From the NCBI GenBank assembly GCA_013420905.1, contig JAAXNY010000001.1, positions 2,852,001 to 2,916,000 on the forward strand: DNA of 64,000 nt. The letters are read 5' to 3'. The position numbers and the translations under genes were made by a program. Positions 12,701-25,430 of the stretch are shown piece by piece; positions within the stretch are counted from its first letter, which is position 1, and each line of letters opens with the position of its first letter. The DNA is from Collybia mongolica (Eukaryota; Basidiomycota; Agaricomycetes; Agaricales; Clitocybaceae). The notes under the pieces were generated by a model. It was not told the origin of the DNA and did no database searches. It saw nothing but the letters and a program-made list of their open reading frames with translations.

Positions 12701-13801
12701 TCTTGCCTGTGGCCGAATTGACTAAAATGGTCTAATCTGCGTTATTCGCTTTCCTTACTCTGTGAATTCCAAGATTGGGGTTTCAATTCATGACTTGGAT
12801 AAGACTGAATTGACCGTTGCAGGGTTCGGGTGATGATGACCTAAGTACACCAATGGAGAGAAGTACGAAGCCTGCCGCCGGGTTTGATGCGAAATGAAAA
12901 CAAGAGTCGATTGTCCCTCTGTTTTGAAAGCTTGCCGTTCGATCTATTCAATCCACACCCCCAGGGTCAGACCTGCTCAGAGAATTGGGCCACATATAAT
13001 TTCATTTGTCGATACTTGGTCCAGATTAGTGCTAGCATTTCCCTGTTGTTCCGTGAAATGATCAGGATTGCAAGGGACCCGTCGCGATATATTACGTTTG
13101 GCTTTGGACCTGCTGACCAGATTGTCAGGTCAATGTATCCAAGCATTTCGGGCATGCCATAATAATAGCCGACTACGTGGTCGTCGCGCTGACCAGGCCA
13201 TTCTCAAACCATAGGAGACTACTGACTTGGCCACAAGAGAATTAGTGACAGCATGAATTTCGATAGAGCTGGAGATAGGCTTATCTGAGCGTTGATCAAC
13301 CTTTCGCGGACTTTGTGAGTTTTGGTGAAGTAAGTTAATTCGTGTAAAATCCAGGTGCAGATTCTAGGGAATTTGCGGGTGAGGTCGCTGATATGTTCAA
13401 ATTTGGTCCGCACCGAAAACATGGAACATTGTGAAGGACAGCACCCGTGATTTGTGATGTGAGTCGTCAGCAATATCAAGTCGCTTGGAAGAATCCGAAT
13501 ATCCTCCAAAAACGAACAGATCTTCCCAGCTGCACGGGTGCCGTGCCCCATTTGTTAATCAGGGTCGGGGATGGGGATGCGCAGGCAATGCGGCATGAGG
13601 TGATTGGATGAATACGGGCCGCGGCAGATCCAAAAGCAAATATGAATTGAGGGTAAAGTTGTGCAAAGTTGACAGTAGATAAATAATATATCCTAGACTT
13701 TGACCTGTCTGAACTGCGACTACTCTACGGCGAACAACACATTGGCTACAGCTAGCGATATATCGTGGACCCACATCAACCCATAGACAACGACAGTCAG
13801 G
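6749..13801. other. Seven-kilobase gene-poor region of normal composition
   Basis: No open frame here shows a domain, and I could not build a multi-exon model that keeps a frame with protein-like composition. CpG is present at ordinary density, unlike in the island further right. The only structure I could find is the 120-bp inverted-repeat element at 10,610-10,729. The rightmost part should contain the promoter of the Zn2Cys6 gene. Long non-coding RNA or lineage-specific small genes cannot be excluded. Confidence 0.5.
10610..10729. mobile_element. MITE-like element with 19-bp terminal inverted repeats
   Basis: The sequence GGTCTCCGGCTCGGATTTT (10,610-10,628) recurs as its exact reverse complement at 10,711-10,729, enclosing about 80 bp of AT-rich DNA without coding capacity. 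That size and layout fit a miniature inverted-repeat transposable element. I see no clear target-site duplication: the flanks are GAATAT on the left and CTGTGC on the right. It may therefore be old, or a stem-forming non-transposon element. Confidence 0.5.
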
Positions 13802-16800
13802 ATGACCGGGACCTGGCCTAAATTGAAATTGGCAGTGTCCGAATTGGGCAAGGCCCCAGCGCCAGGGCGGCCAGAATCCGACTCAGATGAAATGCAGGGA
13901 CATCCCAAAGGAAAAGGAAAAACCCATCCCAAGGGGCATCCTGCCAACAATGAAAACCACCTACTTTCTGGCCTTTTGAACGCTTCCGCTTCTACCTCCA
14001 CCACCAGTCCTCCCATGGATTCCAACAACCAGCAACAGACCACTGCTCAGGGCTCCAGTTCTGCCCCGTATGCCCCCATTGCTTCATGAGACATCGCCCA
14101 CTGACATGCGCGCCAACAGCCAGATTCGCTCCAGGATAACGGTGGTGTGTGCAGAGGTGAGTTGTGTTTCTCCTATATTATTCGTATCTGGCCCATTAAG
14201 ATATTTTGCAGTGCAAGCGACTCAAACTCAAGTGCGACAGACGCACACCTTGTGGGAGTTGCACGAAGAGGGACACGGTCGCGCGGTGCATCTACTCGCC
14301 AGCCGCAGCAGAGAAAGTTGACCTCCATTCCCTTAACAACCGTCTCATCCAGACCGAGACTTGCCTCACCCTCCTCACTCAGGGTAAAACCCCGCCACCT
14401 TTCCAGTCATCTTACCCTCTCTCGCAACCTTCAGCTGTGAGCTCGCATTCCAACTCACGTTCAAATACTCGCTACTACAAAACGAACGTCACTCCCGTCT
14501 CGTCGATATCTATCCCGATACCTGACCTCACGACTATCTGGTTGGCGCATTGCCAACTTGATTTGAAGGTTCCTGCTGAAACGCATACGTTCCACAAGCT
14601 CGAGTATGAGGGCAGTAACGGTTGTATCAAGCTCGAGCCTTCATCGGTGGACATCCTGCAATTATCTGCTCCGTACCCCGATGAAACTATCATAATTGAT
14701 GACAACATCCAGACCAACGGTTCATCCAGCTTTCCGCCCTTTGACCTACCCCCTTTGAGCATATATTATTTATCCTCTCATGCGCCGTCAAGCCAAATCA
14801 CGCCCTATACGTATCCTATGACAAATCACTGCTCCATACAAGATGCTCATATCTCCGATTCCCGTTCTCTTTCTACCCCTTTTCCACCGACTGCACATAT
14901 CGACCATGAATTTCCGCCATCAACACACACTCCACACACCTCCCCTTCGCCCCCTGCATCTTCGTCTAATGGTGCATCACCTTCGCATAGTTCACCGTCG
15001 GTCACACCCGCGTTGCTTGCGCGCCTTCCTGCTCAGGCTACGCGTTCTCAGCTTGTGCAGCGAGCCCGAGAAACACATTCTCAGCTAGCCCTTTGGATCC
15101 CATGGGACCAGATCATGGAACTGGCTGATATGGGCGACAAGAAGAAGGAGAAAGAGAGGATTACCTTGAAGGAAAAGCAGAAACTCGCACAGACGGTTTT
15201 CTTTGGCAGCCGTGCGGAACCTATCGTTTCATCGTCTTCCAGCCCCCAAACACAAGTGGTATCGATAAGCCTTCCTTTGTTTGCGTGCTTCTGCTACGTT
15301 CTTGCTCTAGGCGCGCTCGAGAGGACAACGGGGAGGTCTAGGGAGGATGAAGATTCAGTAAATGCCGACCCTGGTTTCCTTTATGCGCTTGCTGGACAGA
15401 CAATGGGCGTATGGGAAGCACATCGGTATCAAGCGTCAGACTTGGAGCATGACGAGGACATCGAGGAGATGGACAAGTCCAAGACAATGGACGCGTTGCA
15501 CCATTTCATGGGTTGTTTGCTCCAAGTTGCGTTCTTGTTCCGCGAAGGAGCAGGAAATGGAAAACAGGGAATTCAAGCGGCATTCCCCCTTGTACGTGAT
15601 TTCATTGCCATCTTATGCTCCTCTTTGCCTGACATGGCATCATGCATTCCTTATTTATTTATAAACCTCCAGATCGGAAAGCTCATAAACACTGCGAGGG
15701 CGCTAGGACTTGCTCAAGACCCTGACGGGGACACGCCAAAGACCTCAAAGAGAGGCTCCAAACACCCGGAGAATGAAAAGGAGGTGAGGAGAATGCTCTG
15801 GTGGGAAGCCATGTTTTACGACACGTATGTTTTTTGTGATACATTTTCCTCTCTATGGCTAAAACTATTAATATTCTTAGATTTATTTCGGATGCGCTCA
15901 AACAACCTGCTCTAACCTCGACATCTTCGTATTCCACACGATTGCCAGCATGTGCCTCATCTCCTCCGCCAACTGCACCTTCCGTTTCTAGTTCTTCATT
16001 GAGGAAAAGGCAGGGGGATAATGAGGACGAAATTGAGATTGGCGATGCAGATGCTGATGAGGAGGACTCAGACGAAGAAGGCGACAACACCCCTTGGAGT
16101 ACAGCCATGAGAGGTCAAGGGAAAGGCTTGCGAAGGCATGTCGGTTCTTCGAAAGACAGAGGCAAAGCCAAAGATAATGCGGAAGTTGGTGGAGATAGAA
16201 GCAAGGATGAGGTCTTTTTTGGTGTTCGTTGCCGGTACATCTACTCTATTGTTTGACGTCCTGCGATTTCTTACACGTCTTGCGGTATAGACTTACTCAA
16301 CTCACCCAATCCATCAAACACGAGTTCAGTCATCCTGGATGTGAATGCTGCGGCAGTGGGTATACCTTAGATCACGCGTTCAAGTTGGAAGGCGACATCA
16401 GGACCTGGATTTCGGACTTGCCCCAGTCACTAAAGCTCGACTCAGCACCAACCTCTGGTGTAAAATCCAACGATGGAAGAGCAAATGCAGTCATTGCGGC
16501 CGAACTAGCTGTCATGGCCAACAGGCTAATCATAGCCGCATATGTGCCTTTCCTCAAGCCTTCCTCCACGTCAAGCTCCTCGTTGTACGCCTCGCGTTCC
16601 TGGAGCCCCGCCAGTCGATCCACCGTGGACGCTGCTCAGGGAGTTATCAGCGCTGGAAGGGTTTTGCACATGCTCACCCGAGGTAATGGCGCCGGCAGTG
16701 GGATGCTGATGAAAGAATTCTATCCTTTGGACAAAGCGATCCTGGACGCCGTCGTCATCTGCGCACATGCCGGATTTGGCGGAGGTGCTAAGGCAATCAA

Positions 16801-18316
16801 AGGCAAGGGCGTGATGGAGGATGTGGCTATAGGCCTGGACGTTCTTACTGCAATGGGCAGTAGTGGTCGTGGAGAGACGGGGAAGATTGTCAGCATGTTG
16901 AAGGCGAAGCTTGACAGTTTAACTACTGAGGTTGTGGACTGTGGCAAGGGAGACGAGAACTCGTTGAAAAGGAAGCACGACCAGGTTGAAATCACCTTCG
17001 AAGGAAGCTCACACCGCCAAAGGGAGAGCCCTGTGGAGACAGGCGGGCTGGACGAAATGCTACTCGACTTCGATGCATCTTATGAACAAGACAGCAATGG
17101 GATGAGCGAAGCTATCATCCCAGAACCGCCAACAGTTCCACAGTCCCCGATTCCTCAAAGAATACTGCCCCAACAGTTCCTACAACGGCCCCACTCTCGC
17201 CATCAGAGCCCACAAAGGAGGAATTCCTTTTCATCACGTCTCAAAGCGGACAAAGAGAAGGACAAGAAACATCTCAAGAAGGGACACAATGGTTACCCAA
17301 CGTTTGGTATTCGCGTTAGGAAAGATTTGCCTCCTTTTGCCAAACGCACAGAGCCAACACCGCCTACCAGTAGCGCCAGTCCCAATGAGCTCCCATGCGC
17401 CGCTTCACAACCTGACACCTCTCTGCAGTCCCAGTGCCAGTCTGTATCACAAGATGAAGGGTATCGTTCTAGGTCCTCGTCCCTTACACAAACCCAAGAT
17501 ACGCGTATGCGAGACCCCGCTCAGCCCCTCAGCTTTTCATTGCCCTTTGGCGGACCTAGCCAGCAAATCGATCTTCACGTGATGACAAGAAATGGTTTCA
17601 ATCTACCTGAGCACCAACAGCAGCAATCCCAGCAAACTTTCGTTTCATCGCCGACCGCCATGTACAATCCTAGCCAGCAACCTTCGCGCGCCAGTTCATT
17701 TGATCACCATCGTGGTTTTGAGCCCCACAACTCTTTCGACACAGCAGAATCTTACATCGACTCCAGTCCGTATAACAATTCCAGCGCCCCCCTTTCGGCT
17801 GCCAGCTCACCGTACACCTCAACGAGTGGTGCAGGTCCTCCGCCAACGCCAACATTTGGCACGGGTCCAACACTGACTTCTCATCACCCGAGTCCCCCAG
17901 TATTTGGGCAGCCCTTGAGCACGAATTCGCAAGGGTTCTATCGTATGCCAGATAGCTACGACAGCACGTTTGAACGTCACAGTCAACACCAACAACAACC
18001 AATGATCCATGGCATGACTATGGATACGTCAATGTGCGACCAGGGCGCGGGAACTGGTGGAATTCTTGGTTCATCCGATCCAAGCCCAGTGTATGAGAAA
18101 CCATTACATCAGTCGATATACAACGGAAAGCAGGGGATAGAATTAACCTCTCCCATGCAGTTCCAGAATCTCAATCAGAACACAGGACACCACCCGCTAG
18201 CGGACCCTTCGACTGCGGTGCCACATTCATGGAATCCTATGCAGACAACTCCGTCACAAACGCTTAGTGAACAAAACGGGCAGCAATACTGGAACAATGC
18301 GATGTACTACAACTGA
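13802..18316 (+). CDS. Large Zn2Cys6 (fungal binuclear cluster) transcription factor
   Basis: Predicted 1,404-residue nuclear regulator. Exons: 13,802-14,067, 14,120-14,156, 14,212-15,591, 15,673-15,824, 15,881-16,234 and 16,291-18,316. All junctions keep frame. The cluster is split by an intron and becomes canonical when joined: Cys at residues 99, 102, 109, 115, 118 and 127 (C-x2-C-x6-C-x5-C-x2-C-x8-C), with KRLKLKCDRRTPCGSC between. A Ser/Pro-rich linker is followed by a fungal middle-homology-like helical region (for example LINTARALGLAQDP, MLWWEAMFYDTFISDALKQP) interrupted by an acidic insert. After about residue 950 the tail is long, low-complexity and Gln/Ser/Pro-rich, as in activation domains. 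The 81-bp intron at 15,592-15,672 is in frame and could be retained. Target genes are unknown; the chitinase lies 0.7 kb downstream on the opposite strand. Confidence 0.85.
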
Positions 18317-19017
18317 ATATTCCTGGGGACTTTCTTTCTCTTTTATTACTTTCATGATCTCATTTTACATATGCCTTTTGGGCTCCTTTGCCACATATTC
18401 CCCGCTCATTATGTTGTGTCTCCCCTCATCACCTTTTATTTTGGCCTTTCATACATTCTACGCTCACGATTTGCCATGACACCTGATACCCATTTCCCCA
18501 CTATCCGTTGGGGGCTTTTATACCTGACTTATCGCTGGATGCACAAGTCGCAATGCTCATAGATATGGTGAGCCCTATCTACTCCTTTCTAGGACACTAA
18601 CTAACTCGTTCGTCACAGTTCGCTTGCCTCTAAAATTTTGCCTTAATCCTAGGTGCTCGATTATTTATAAAATTTAGTAGATCTCCTCCCTCGTGTACAT
18701 GTAGCCTATAAATTTCGCCTCATATATTGTATAGAATGGGAATAACTTCGAATCTTGTAATTAATTGCAATCGGAAGGTGTGAGATCACCGTGTCGCGTC
18801 CTGTCGTGCCGGTCAATCACGTTGAACACATGATGTGAAGCTTGACCACACATCTCAGGCCTGCCCAAATGCGATTATATTGTGTGTATGCAGTAAAGTG
18901 TTGGTTGATGAGCAATGTCCCCGCTTTCTCTATGAATAATAGGGCTTCGCAGTGGAACGATGATCCTCAACCTGGACCGCACGACAACTTGAGGGACGCG
19001 GTGCAAAAGTTAAATAA
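18317..19017. other. Convergent 3' intergenic region
   Basis: This 700-bp stretch lies between the stops of the Zn2Cys6 gene and the chitinase. It is T-rich just after the first stop, as expected of a 3' UTR. No further gene seen. Confidence 0.6.
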
Positions 19018-20516
19018 CTAAAATCCTCCAGACTTCCGTATAGAGTTTAGAAGGATATTGTTCGAGTCGCCACCGGCCTCCCACATGGCAAAGCCTCTCA
19101 AACCCTTCGACCTAATCAATGTGCCCTTCGCAGAGAACGACTAAATAGCCACCGCTCATAAGAGCCAATGTAGATAGTTTGTAAATGTACGTGAACTTAC
19201 CTGTGCATTGTCGAACGATACCATAACCTCGGTCTTGGGGTTGTAGACATAAGGCTGATATTGATACAATGTTAATTATATGGCTTTGTACAATGGACAA
19301 CTGCTCACCGTTTTGCTACAATCATCGAATGTGTAAGCGATGCCACGCTTCGGCGTCCCATCAGGATTGAGATACCCCTGCTCTATAAGTCCCCAGAAGT
19401 CGATGTTGCCACTCGCAAGCTGCGGTACACCATGCGCATCAACACCAGGTGGATCATCCCAGGAATCACCAGCTGGTTGGTTAGTCACGTTGAAGGGGGG
19501 GTATAATGCCAGGGCTGTTGAGGACCCGCTCTTGAACGCATCGGCTTTACGAACTTTAAAAGAGTGTCCGTAACTTGCAACCCCCAACACCAGCTGCTTG
19601 AGAGGTATCCCGGCAGCATTCCATTGCTTGACAGCTGATACCGCAGAGCCCCCTCGTCTAACGGAAGTTGCGCAGGTGTCGTCAAGAGGCGCATTCGGGC
19701 CAACGGTAGAACTCCAAGGACCCCAAATGTCATAGTTCATGATTGCAATGAAATCTAGGACTTTACTGAATCCAGACACGTCGCTAGATGGTTTGCCATT
19801 GGAATCGATGAAAGGAACTGTTGCCACTGCAGCCGACAGTATGAGGCTTTTTCCACGAACATCTTTGCGAAGCTCTTCCAGGAAGGCGAGGAAATTTGCA
19901 GTGTCGTTCGAGCTAATTGTGTTCCATCCTATTCCTTGATTGGCAGGATATTCCCAACTGACTAGGTGTAAGTCCAACGCTCGAACCTGTCGAAGGGAAA
20001 GCAGTCTTACTCGAAATCTATTCCGTCAAGATTATATTTTGCCACTAAAGCAACCGCCGACTTGACGAACGCAGTGCGTTTCTGAGCAGTTGCAACGTTT
20101 TCTGAAAAAAATTGAGATCCGGTCCAGCCTCCAATCGAAATTAGAGATTTGACACCCTATATGTCGATGAGATTTAGCTAATCCCCTCCGACGAGTAACG
20201 GTAACTTACATTCTTCCGGGCTATAGAGACGAATTCTTGTAACACGTCCCCGTCAGACCCACTTATATTGAGATTCTTTACGTCTGCTGTGGTCTCCCTA
20301 CAACGGTTGGAAACCATCATCTAGTTTGAGTAGTGACACTCACGTAAAAGCATATGTCATGTGGGTGTATTTTGACCAGCTTACTTTTGAAAGTGGAAAG
20401 TCCTTGGCATGCCAGCCAGCATACCACGCAGCCGCCACCAAACGGGTAGCGTCAGAAACCTGGGGAACACAAAGCGCAGGGAGTGCAAGCCCTAATAGGA
20501 GCAGTTGAGTTCGCAT
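19018..20516 (-). CDS. Secreted GH18 chitinase
   Basis: Predicted 410-residue glycoside hydrolase family 18 chitinase, which cleaves beta-1,4-N-acetylglucosamine chains by substrate-assisted retaining catalysis. Six exons on the minus strand: 20,516-20,344, 20,297-20,210, 20,156-20,011, 19,957-19,309, 19,254-19,201 and 19,140-19,018. The N-terminus MRTQLLLLGLALPALC is a signal peptide. SLISIGGW sits at residues 91-98. The catalytic DGIDFDWEYP (131-140, acid/base Glu138) is split by an intron, and only splicing at the second AG (19,958) restores it. MNYDIWG (209-215) and FAMWEAGGD near the C-terminus complete the barrel signatures. There is no chitin-binding module, so this is a compact single-domain enzyme. 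It could serve wall remodelling or external chitin degradation; the sequence does not decide. The upstream in-frame ATG at 20,564 would bury the signal peptide. Confidence 0.93.
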
Positions 20517-20562
20517 CGCGCGCCAAAAGATTTGGGGCGTTATTGAAACGCATTGTCCACCC

Positions 20563-20569
20563 ATTTATA
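20563..20569 (-). promoter_or_regulatory. TATA-like box of the chitinase gene
   Basis: TATAAAT on the minus strand lies about 47 bp upstream of the chosen ATG. That position suits transcription starting between it and the signal-peptide ATG, and supports the shorter start. Confidence 0.45.
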
Positions 20570-22669
20570 CATACAAACTTCGCATAGCAATCCACGTATA
20601 GACGTAGATCACCCAAGGAAGATTATCTCTGCGCACTAAGTTGGGATACAGCTTCCAATTTTGATGGCTGGGAACACATACCCAGGAAGTTATCACTTCG
20701 ACGTTTCTTTTTCATAGAAATGGGGATTTTAAACATAGAAAGGCGTCGAGACTGGTTGTGCTTCCATGCCTTCCCATACATTAGATGCATATTGATGTTT
20801 GAGAATGACGTTGGGCGGTTATCCGTAATACGTTAAGTACGATGAGGACGCCACAACAGTTATAAAGTGTGCTAATGAACCTGAGGAAAGCTCGTTTTCG
20901 TTTACGGAGAGCCATGATGTCCACGAGATGCAACCTATAAAGTCGAACGTTGAGAGTCGGCAGCCGCGGCGGTGGAGATAGAATGCCTTACGCCATACCT
21001 GAAATCAAGACTAATGATTAGGCGTTAGGAGGTTCGGGAAGGGACTATAGCCGTTAGCCACCATACACGCAAAACATTTAGCATGTCTGTTATTTGACAC
21101 AAACATAGTTTTCCCACTTGTGGCAAGAGCCTGATTAGGAAACACTAGGAAAGCTATATGGACAGAAGAACGGGTAGAAGCACTCTAGCCCCGATGTTGT
21201 GCAGACTGTTTTAGCGTTAGACCCCCGATATGATTGCTTCAATGGTGTGAAGCCGATATAAACAGCAACCCTTCCGCGTACAGCGGCATCGAAACAAGCC
21301 CGCCTGTCAATGACGGAGCGTCGTCCAAGTGACTTCTTGGACAAAAATAGTGTGCCGAACCCTCTTCGCTAGGAAGACAATCGCATCAATCCAGAGGGAA
21401 TGGCCCGAATGGGACTATGAGGCTTATCTCGGTAAAGACAATGTTATGGTAAGTACTGTTGTATGGGATATTCCTTCCTTTGACGAAGGATGACGCTTGT
21501 TTGATATGGGGCCGCATTGCGTTTGCTTTCCTCGTAGATCGCCAAGAGAAGGAGAGTAGGTAAGAGGGGCTGGCGAGTGACAGAATGTTGCGCAGATTGC
21601 CCAGTCTGGCCAGGCTACTGCATGCACTCGGACAGCCACGTAAAACGTTCTTGGGAATGACGACATGGCTAATCCAGAGTTGATCGCGCTTAAAAGGGTT
21701 GGCAGGAAATCATGGTGGTGATCAAGGACTGCGTTGTACAAACCTGTATGAGGAAAACACGTCAATAAACCTGGGAGAAAAATTGAGAATACTTTGCAAT
21801 TGACGTGGTCCTAACCTCGGTCCATATCAGGGCACTATCTCCTTTGGAAAAACAGCGAAACGTTTTGTTCCACCTTTGACACTGAGTACGTATTGACAGT
21901 TCTGCGTAACTCTTCAGAACGAGGCCTCCCAACGCCTTCAAAGCCTTCCAGTACTAATCCTAATCACCTCATGCAATGACTGTCCGAGCCTTGACCTGGC
22001 GCTGACGCCGGAAGCTTGACCTCATCACCACATTCGCGAATCTTGGAAAGAACTATCGAGTCCGGAATGCTTGCTGGAGAATTATGTTGCTGACGTCGCG
22101 CATGAGGGCGTGCAGTCTGATGTAGAATAGATTCTTAGTCATGATGAGGAGTCGACAGTATCCGAGTTGGAGTGAATAGAAATTGTCGCGTAGTTGGAGG
22201 GAACAGCCGCGGGAGAGGCGCGTTTGAGGCAGCTATTGCAGCTAGCTGCAAAATCGTGGGCCGCAGCACTCACGAGGTGGAGCCAAGTGACATAAGCCAG
22301 AGATGAGTACCATATTTGGACATACCATCGAAATGAACTTCCACCATGGCCGTCGTGCTCAAAATCTTATCTGTCTGTAGTATTGCGGATGAGGTATTCT
22401 GCATAATAAGTCCATTTGCTTGGTTGACTGGATTTTGAGAGCCTTTTATATGAATTGTCATTCAATTATTATACACATGAGAACGGTGGTGATGTCTTTG
22501 AGCAATCTCTGAGATCCTATGAGGTCGTTATAATGACACATATGTGGCAGGGCAGGTGGATTCCAGTGGAGCTCCTTACCCTTTTAGGCAGCTTCCCATC
22601 ACATTGTGTTTGGCCCCTGACGGCCCACGATTTGCAGTTAGCTGTCATATGACCCTCATTACCTCATCA
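20570..22669. other. Intergenic, no recognisable gene
   Basis: Ordinary CpG content and no open frame with protein-like features. It separates the chitinase promoter from the transposon island. The composition changes at about 22,670. Confidence 0.55.
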
Positions 22670-23819
22670 TGTAAGGGTGTAGTGGGGCAGTAAGAAAAAA
22701 TTGGCAGGAATTCAATATTCAGTTCGGGTTTGACATTTCACCAGTTTTTTTTAGTTTTATTTATTTATTTATTTTTTGGTGGTGCTATTGGTAGGTGACA
22801 TGTAGTAACTAGTAAACACTAGCCTCACTGCCCAGCAAGAGTTGTGTAGGGGATCATACCCAACTATCACTGATTGAGCTTTGTGAATTTTTACAAGATT
22901 AGTGAATTACTTAACATCCACTTGAGAGAATCCTTCAATTCTTGCACCAAACACAAGTCCAATATCACAGCTTTAATAACTTACAACTTCTATATTTTAA
23001 AGTAAGGGAAGGTGGATGCTGGTGTGCAATTCCATTTTTACTGGGTTTTGTAAAAAGTATAACACTCAGATCACACCAAGGTTTCATTCTTGGTTGTGGC
23101 AACCACTCAATTGTTGATAGAAAAATTTCAAATTACTTGACAGGAGGGTATTGATGAGGGCAGAGTTGAATTTCAGCCAGGAAACCATGTCCATTTGTCA
23201 CACCCAAAAAATCAATGTACTTATGTTTGAATATATCAATCAAGACAGTCCCAGAGAAATTTATATTACCTTTATATATTTCAAGACATGTTAGACTTCA
23301 AAGGTTTAAGAGAGCAATATATTTTCACAGCCTCCAAAGGATTACAAAGTAAAAAAATGCAAACTTTTTAGTATACAAATATGAACATTGGTGGTTTAAT
23401 GAGTGGAATATGAATAAAAAAAATATGGACTATGATACAAGAGAAATAAACACACCCAATCTGTGAGCAATTAGTCTCCAATGTAAGTTGTTATATGTAT
23501 CAAGACTGATTTGCAAAACTCAATTAGTGATAGTACTTTGAGAGACAACAGGTAAATATTTGTTCTACCCTGAGGAAATGCTTTTCACACATTTCTGATG
23601 GAAATAGTGTGGGACTTGGGGGACTTCCTCAAGGAGGATGCCTAGGCAATATCATTGCCTCTTCCATACCTACTAAAACTCCAGAAAGTTTAGTCCATTC
23701 TTTTAGAAGGTTTTGTTTATTTTTTAGAGTCCTTGCCCATATCTTTTGGGCCATATTTTTGTTGCTTTGTAAGTAGACAGTCAAATTTAAGCTGTTCATT
23801 TATGGTACATAGCTATCAT
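22670..23819. other. Left margin of the island, unassigned
   Basis: AT-rich, stop-filled sequence with a T/A-rich low-complexity tract near 22,745-22,775. It probably contains the 3' part of the retrotransposon relic that lies to its right on the minus strand. No other feature seen. Confidence 0.4.
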
Positions 23820-25430
23820 TGTGTAAATTCTTCTTCAGTGTGCTTTTGTTTATCCTTGGGTCTTCAGTCAATGACCCATTCACACCTTATCTTCTAGATG
23901 AGGTGCATTGACTCTGACATAATAATAGTATAGAATTGGTTTGCTCCCTTATTACTTTTTCCTTTACTGTCTCTAAAATTGGGCATTCCACAACCAAGTT
24001 GTATGTCAAATGTTGGTACAAGCCAGGGTATACCTTTCTTACTCCATATTTCTTCTGCTAGTTTCTAGATTACCATTTGTGCAGAGTCATTGCATTCAGA
24101 GAGTAAATATTCCATAGATTCTATCACTTTGCACCTCTGACAAGTAGCACACTGTTTCCAGTCTCTTATGTTGAGCCAGTAGCATCCACATTTGTGAGCA
24201 TTATAGGCTGCTTTTCATATGAAACCTCTTACTTTGCAAGTTATACAGTATCTTTGTTTTAGAAGGACTTCCAAGTTCTACTGTCTTTGGAGAGAATTTC
24301 TATTAGATCAAATACACTATGTCTTATCAGATCTAAGTTTGTTAAAGTTCCTTGTCTGTATGGTGTCTTTTGTTGTTCCAAGATTTCTTGGTATACAGTA
24401 GCTTGTATCATTTTAGTAAGGTATGCTCTAGTAATATTAAAATTCTCTGGTATTGATAGGTCTATTTCATCAGATTGGGATTTCTTGGCTCCTGCCTTTG
24501 TAGTTGAGTCTTTTTCCATCATTTCCTCCATCTCCACTATGGGCTTCAACCTTCTGTATCAGAGTTCTTCCTGACCTCTGATGTAGATGGGCAACTATGG
24601 CCTGGAATAGTTTATAATTGGTTATACCAATCTATCTGTAGTCTTTTCCTATTTGTTAAGGTTTTTGGTGGGACTATCAATTGTTAGTTGGGAATTACTT
24701 TAAATTAAGAGAGTTGCATTGTTGGGGGCATTTGGAACTATATAGAATATTGCTACTATTTCACTTGAGTTGTTTGATTGTTCTTGCTGTGCAGGAAGTT
24801 ATTTAGCAAAATTTCACACATCATTATCTCTATACCATACTCTACTACCTGCTATGGCATTTTTATTACCATTGTTTAAGTAGGAGCCATTGGTATATAT
24901 GGTAATATAATTTGAGTTTTCCTCAGATATATTGTTTGGGTGGGTTTCTTCTAGTTTCTATTGGCTTTCCAAAGATATGGAAGCTTTCAGCAATATTGTT
25001 AGCTGTTTTCATGCTTGGGTTGAATATGATTGGTTTGTTATCTTCTCTTGCTGTTTCACTTCATTCAGTTCCCTCAGTAGTTAGGCCAAGGTTGTTTGTA
25101 TTTGTAGGGATCCTTGGGTCCTATTGTGGGTTTATTGCATTAAACTTTTTAAGAGCTGCTGTACTGTATTTTGCAGGGTTTGGGCATCCTTTATGTCTTA
25201 TTTCTTGCAGATATTTCCTGTACAGTTGATTTTGATTTTGTGTTTTGTGGACATTTGAAGATTTATATAGTTCAGTATGTCACCAATAGTTGGGATATTG
25301 TAGATATTCCTGTGGCATTGTGCCCATTTGTCATTATTGGCATGGTATTTCCCCTTTTCCACACTTGGATGGAGTAGGCCAACATACTGTGTGGCAGGTA
25401 CTTGTTTTTTTATTTCTTTTCTTAGGAGAA
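23820..25430 (-). pseudogene. Retrotransposon RNase H and zinc-knuckle relic (non-LTR type)
   Basis: Reading right to left, broken frames give the C-terminal part of a LINE-like polyprotein as found in agaricomycetes. Near 24,900-24,700 is an RNase H domain: YTNGSYLNNG, then SSEIVAI, then LLI-stop-SNSQLTIDS. The expected catalytic aspartates (YTDGS and ESDSQ) have become Asn, and the adjoining Glu codon a stop. Around 24,550-24,260 an uninterrupted 96-residue piece contains the helical ALTNLDLIRHSVFDL-type linker. Around 24,200-24,120 is a Cys/His cluster, with HKCGCYW then CATCQRC, like the zinc-binding region that follows RNase H in such elements. Reverse transcriptase itself is not visible. 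The element cannot be functional. Confidence 0.62.
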
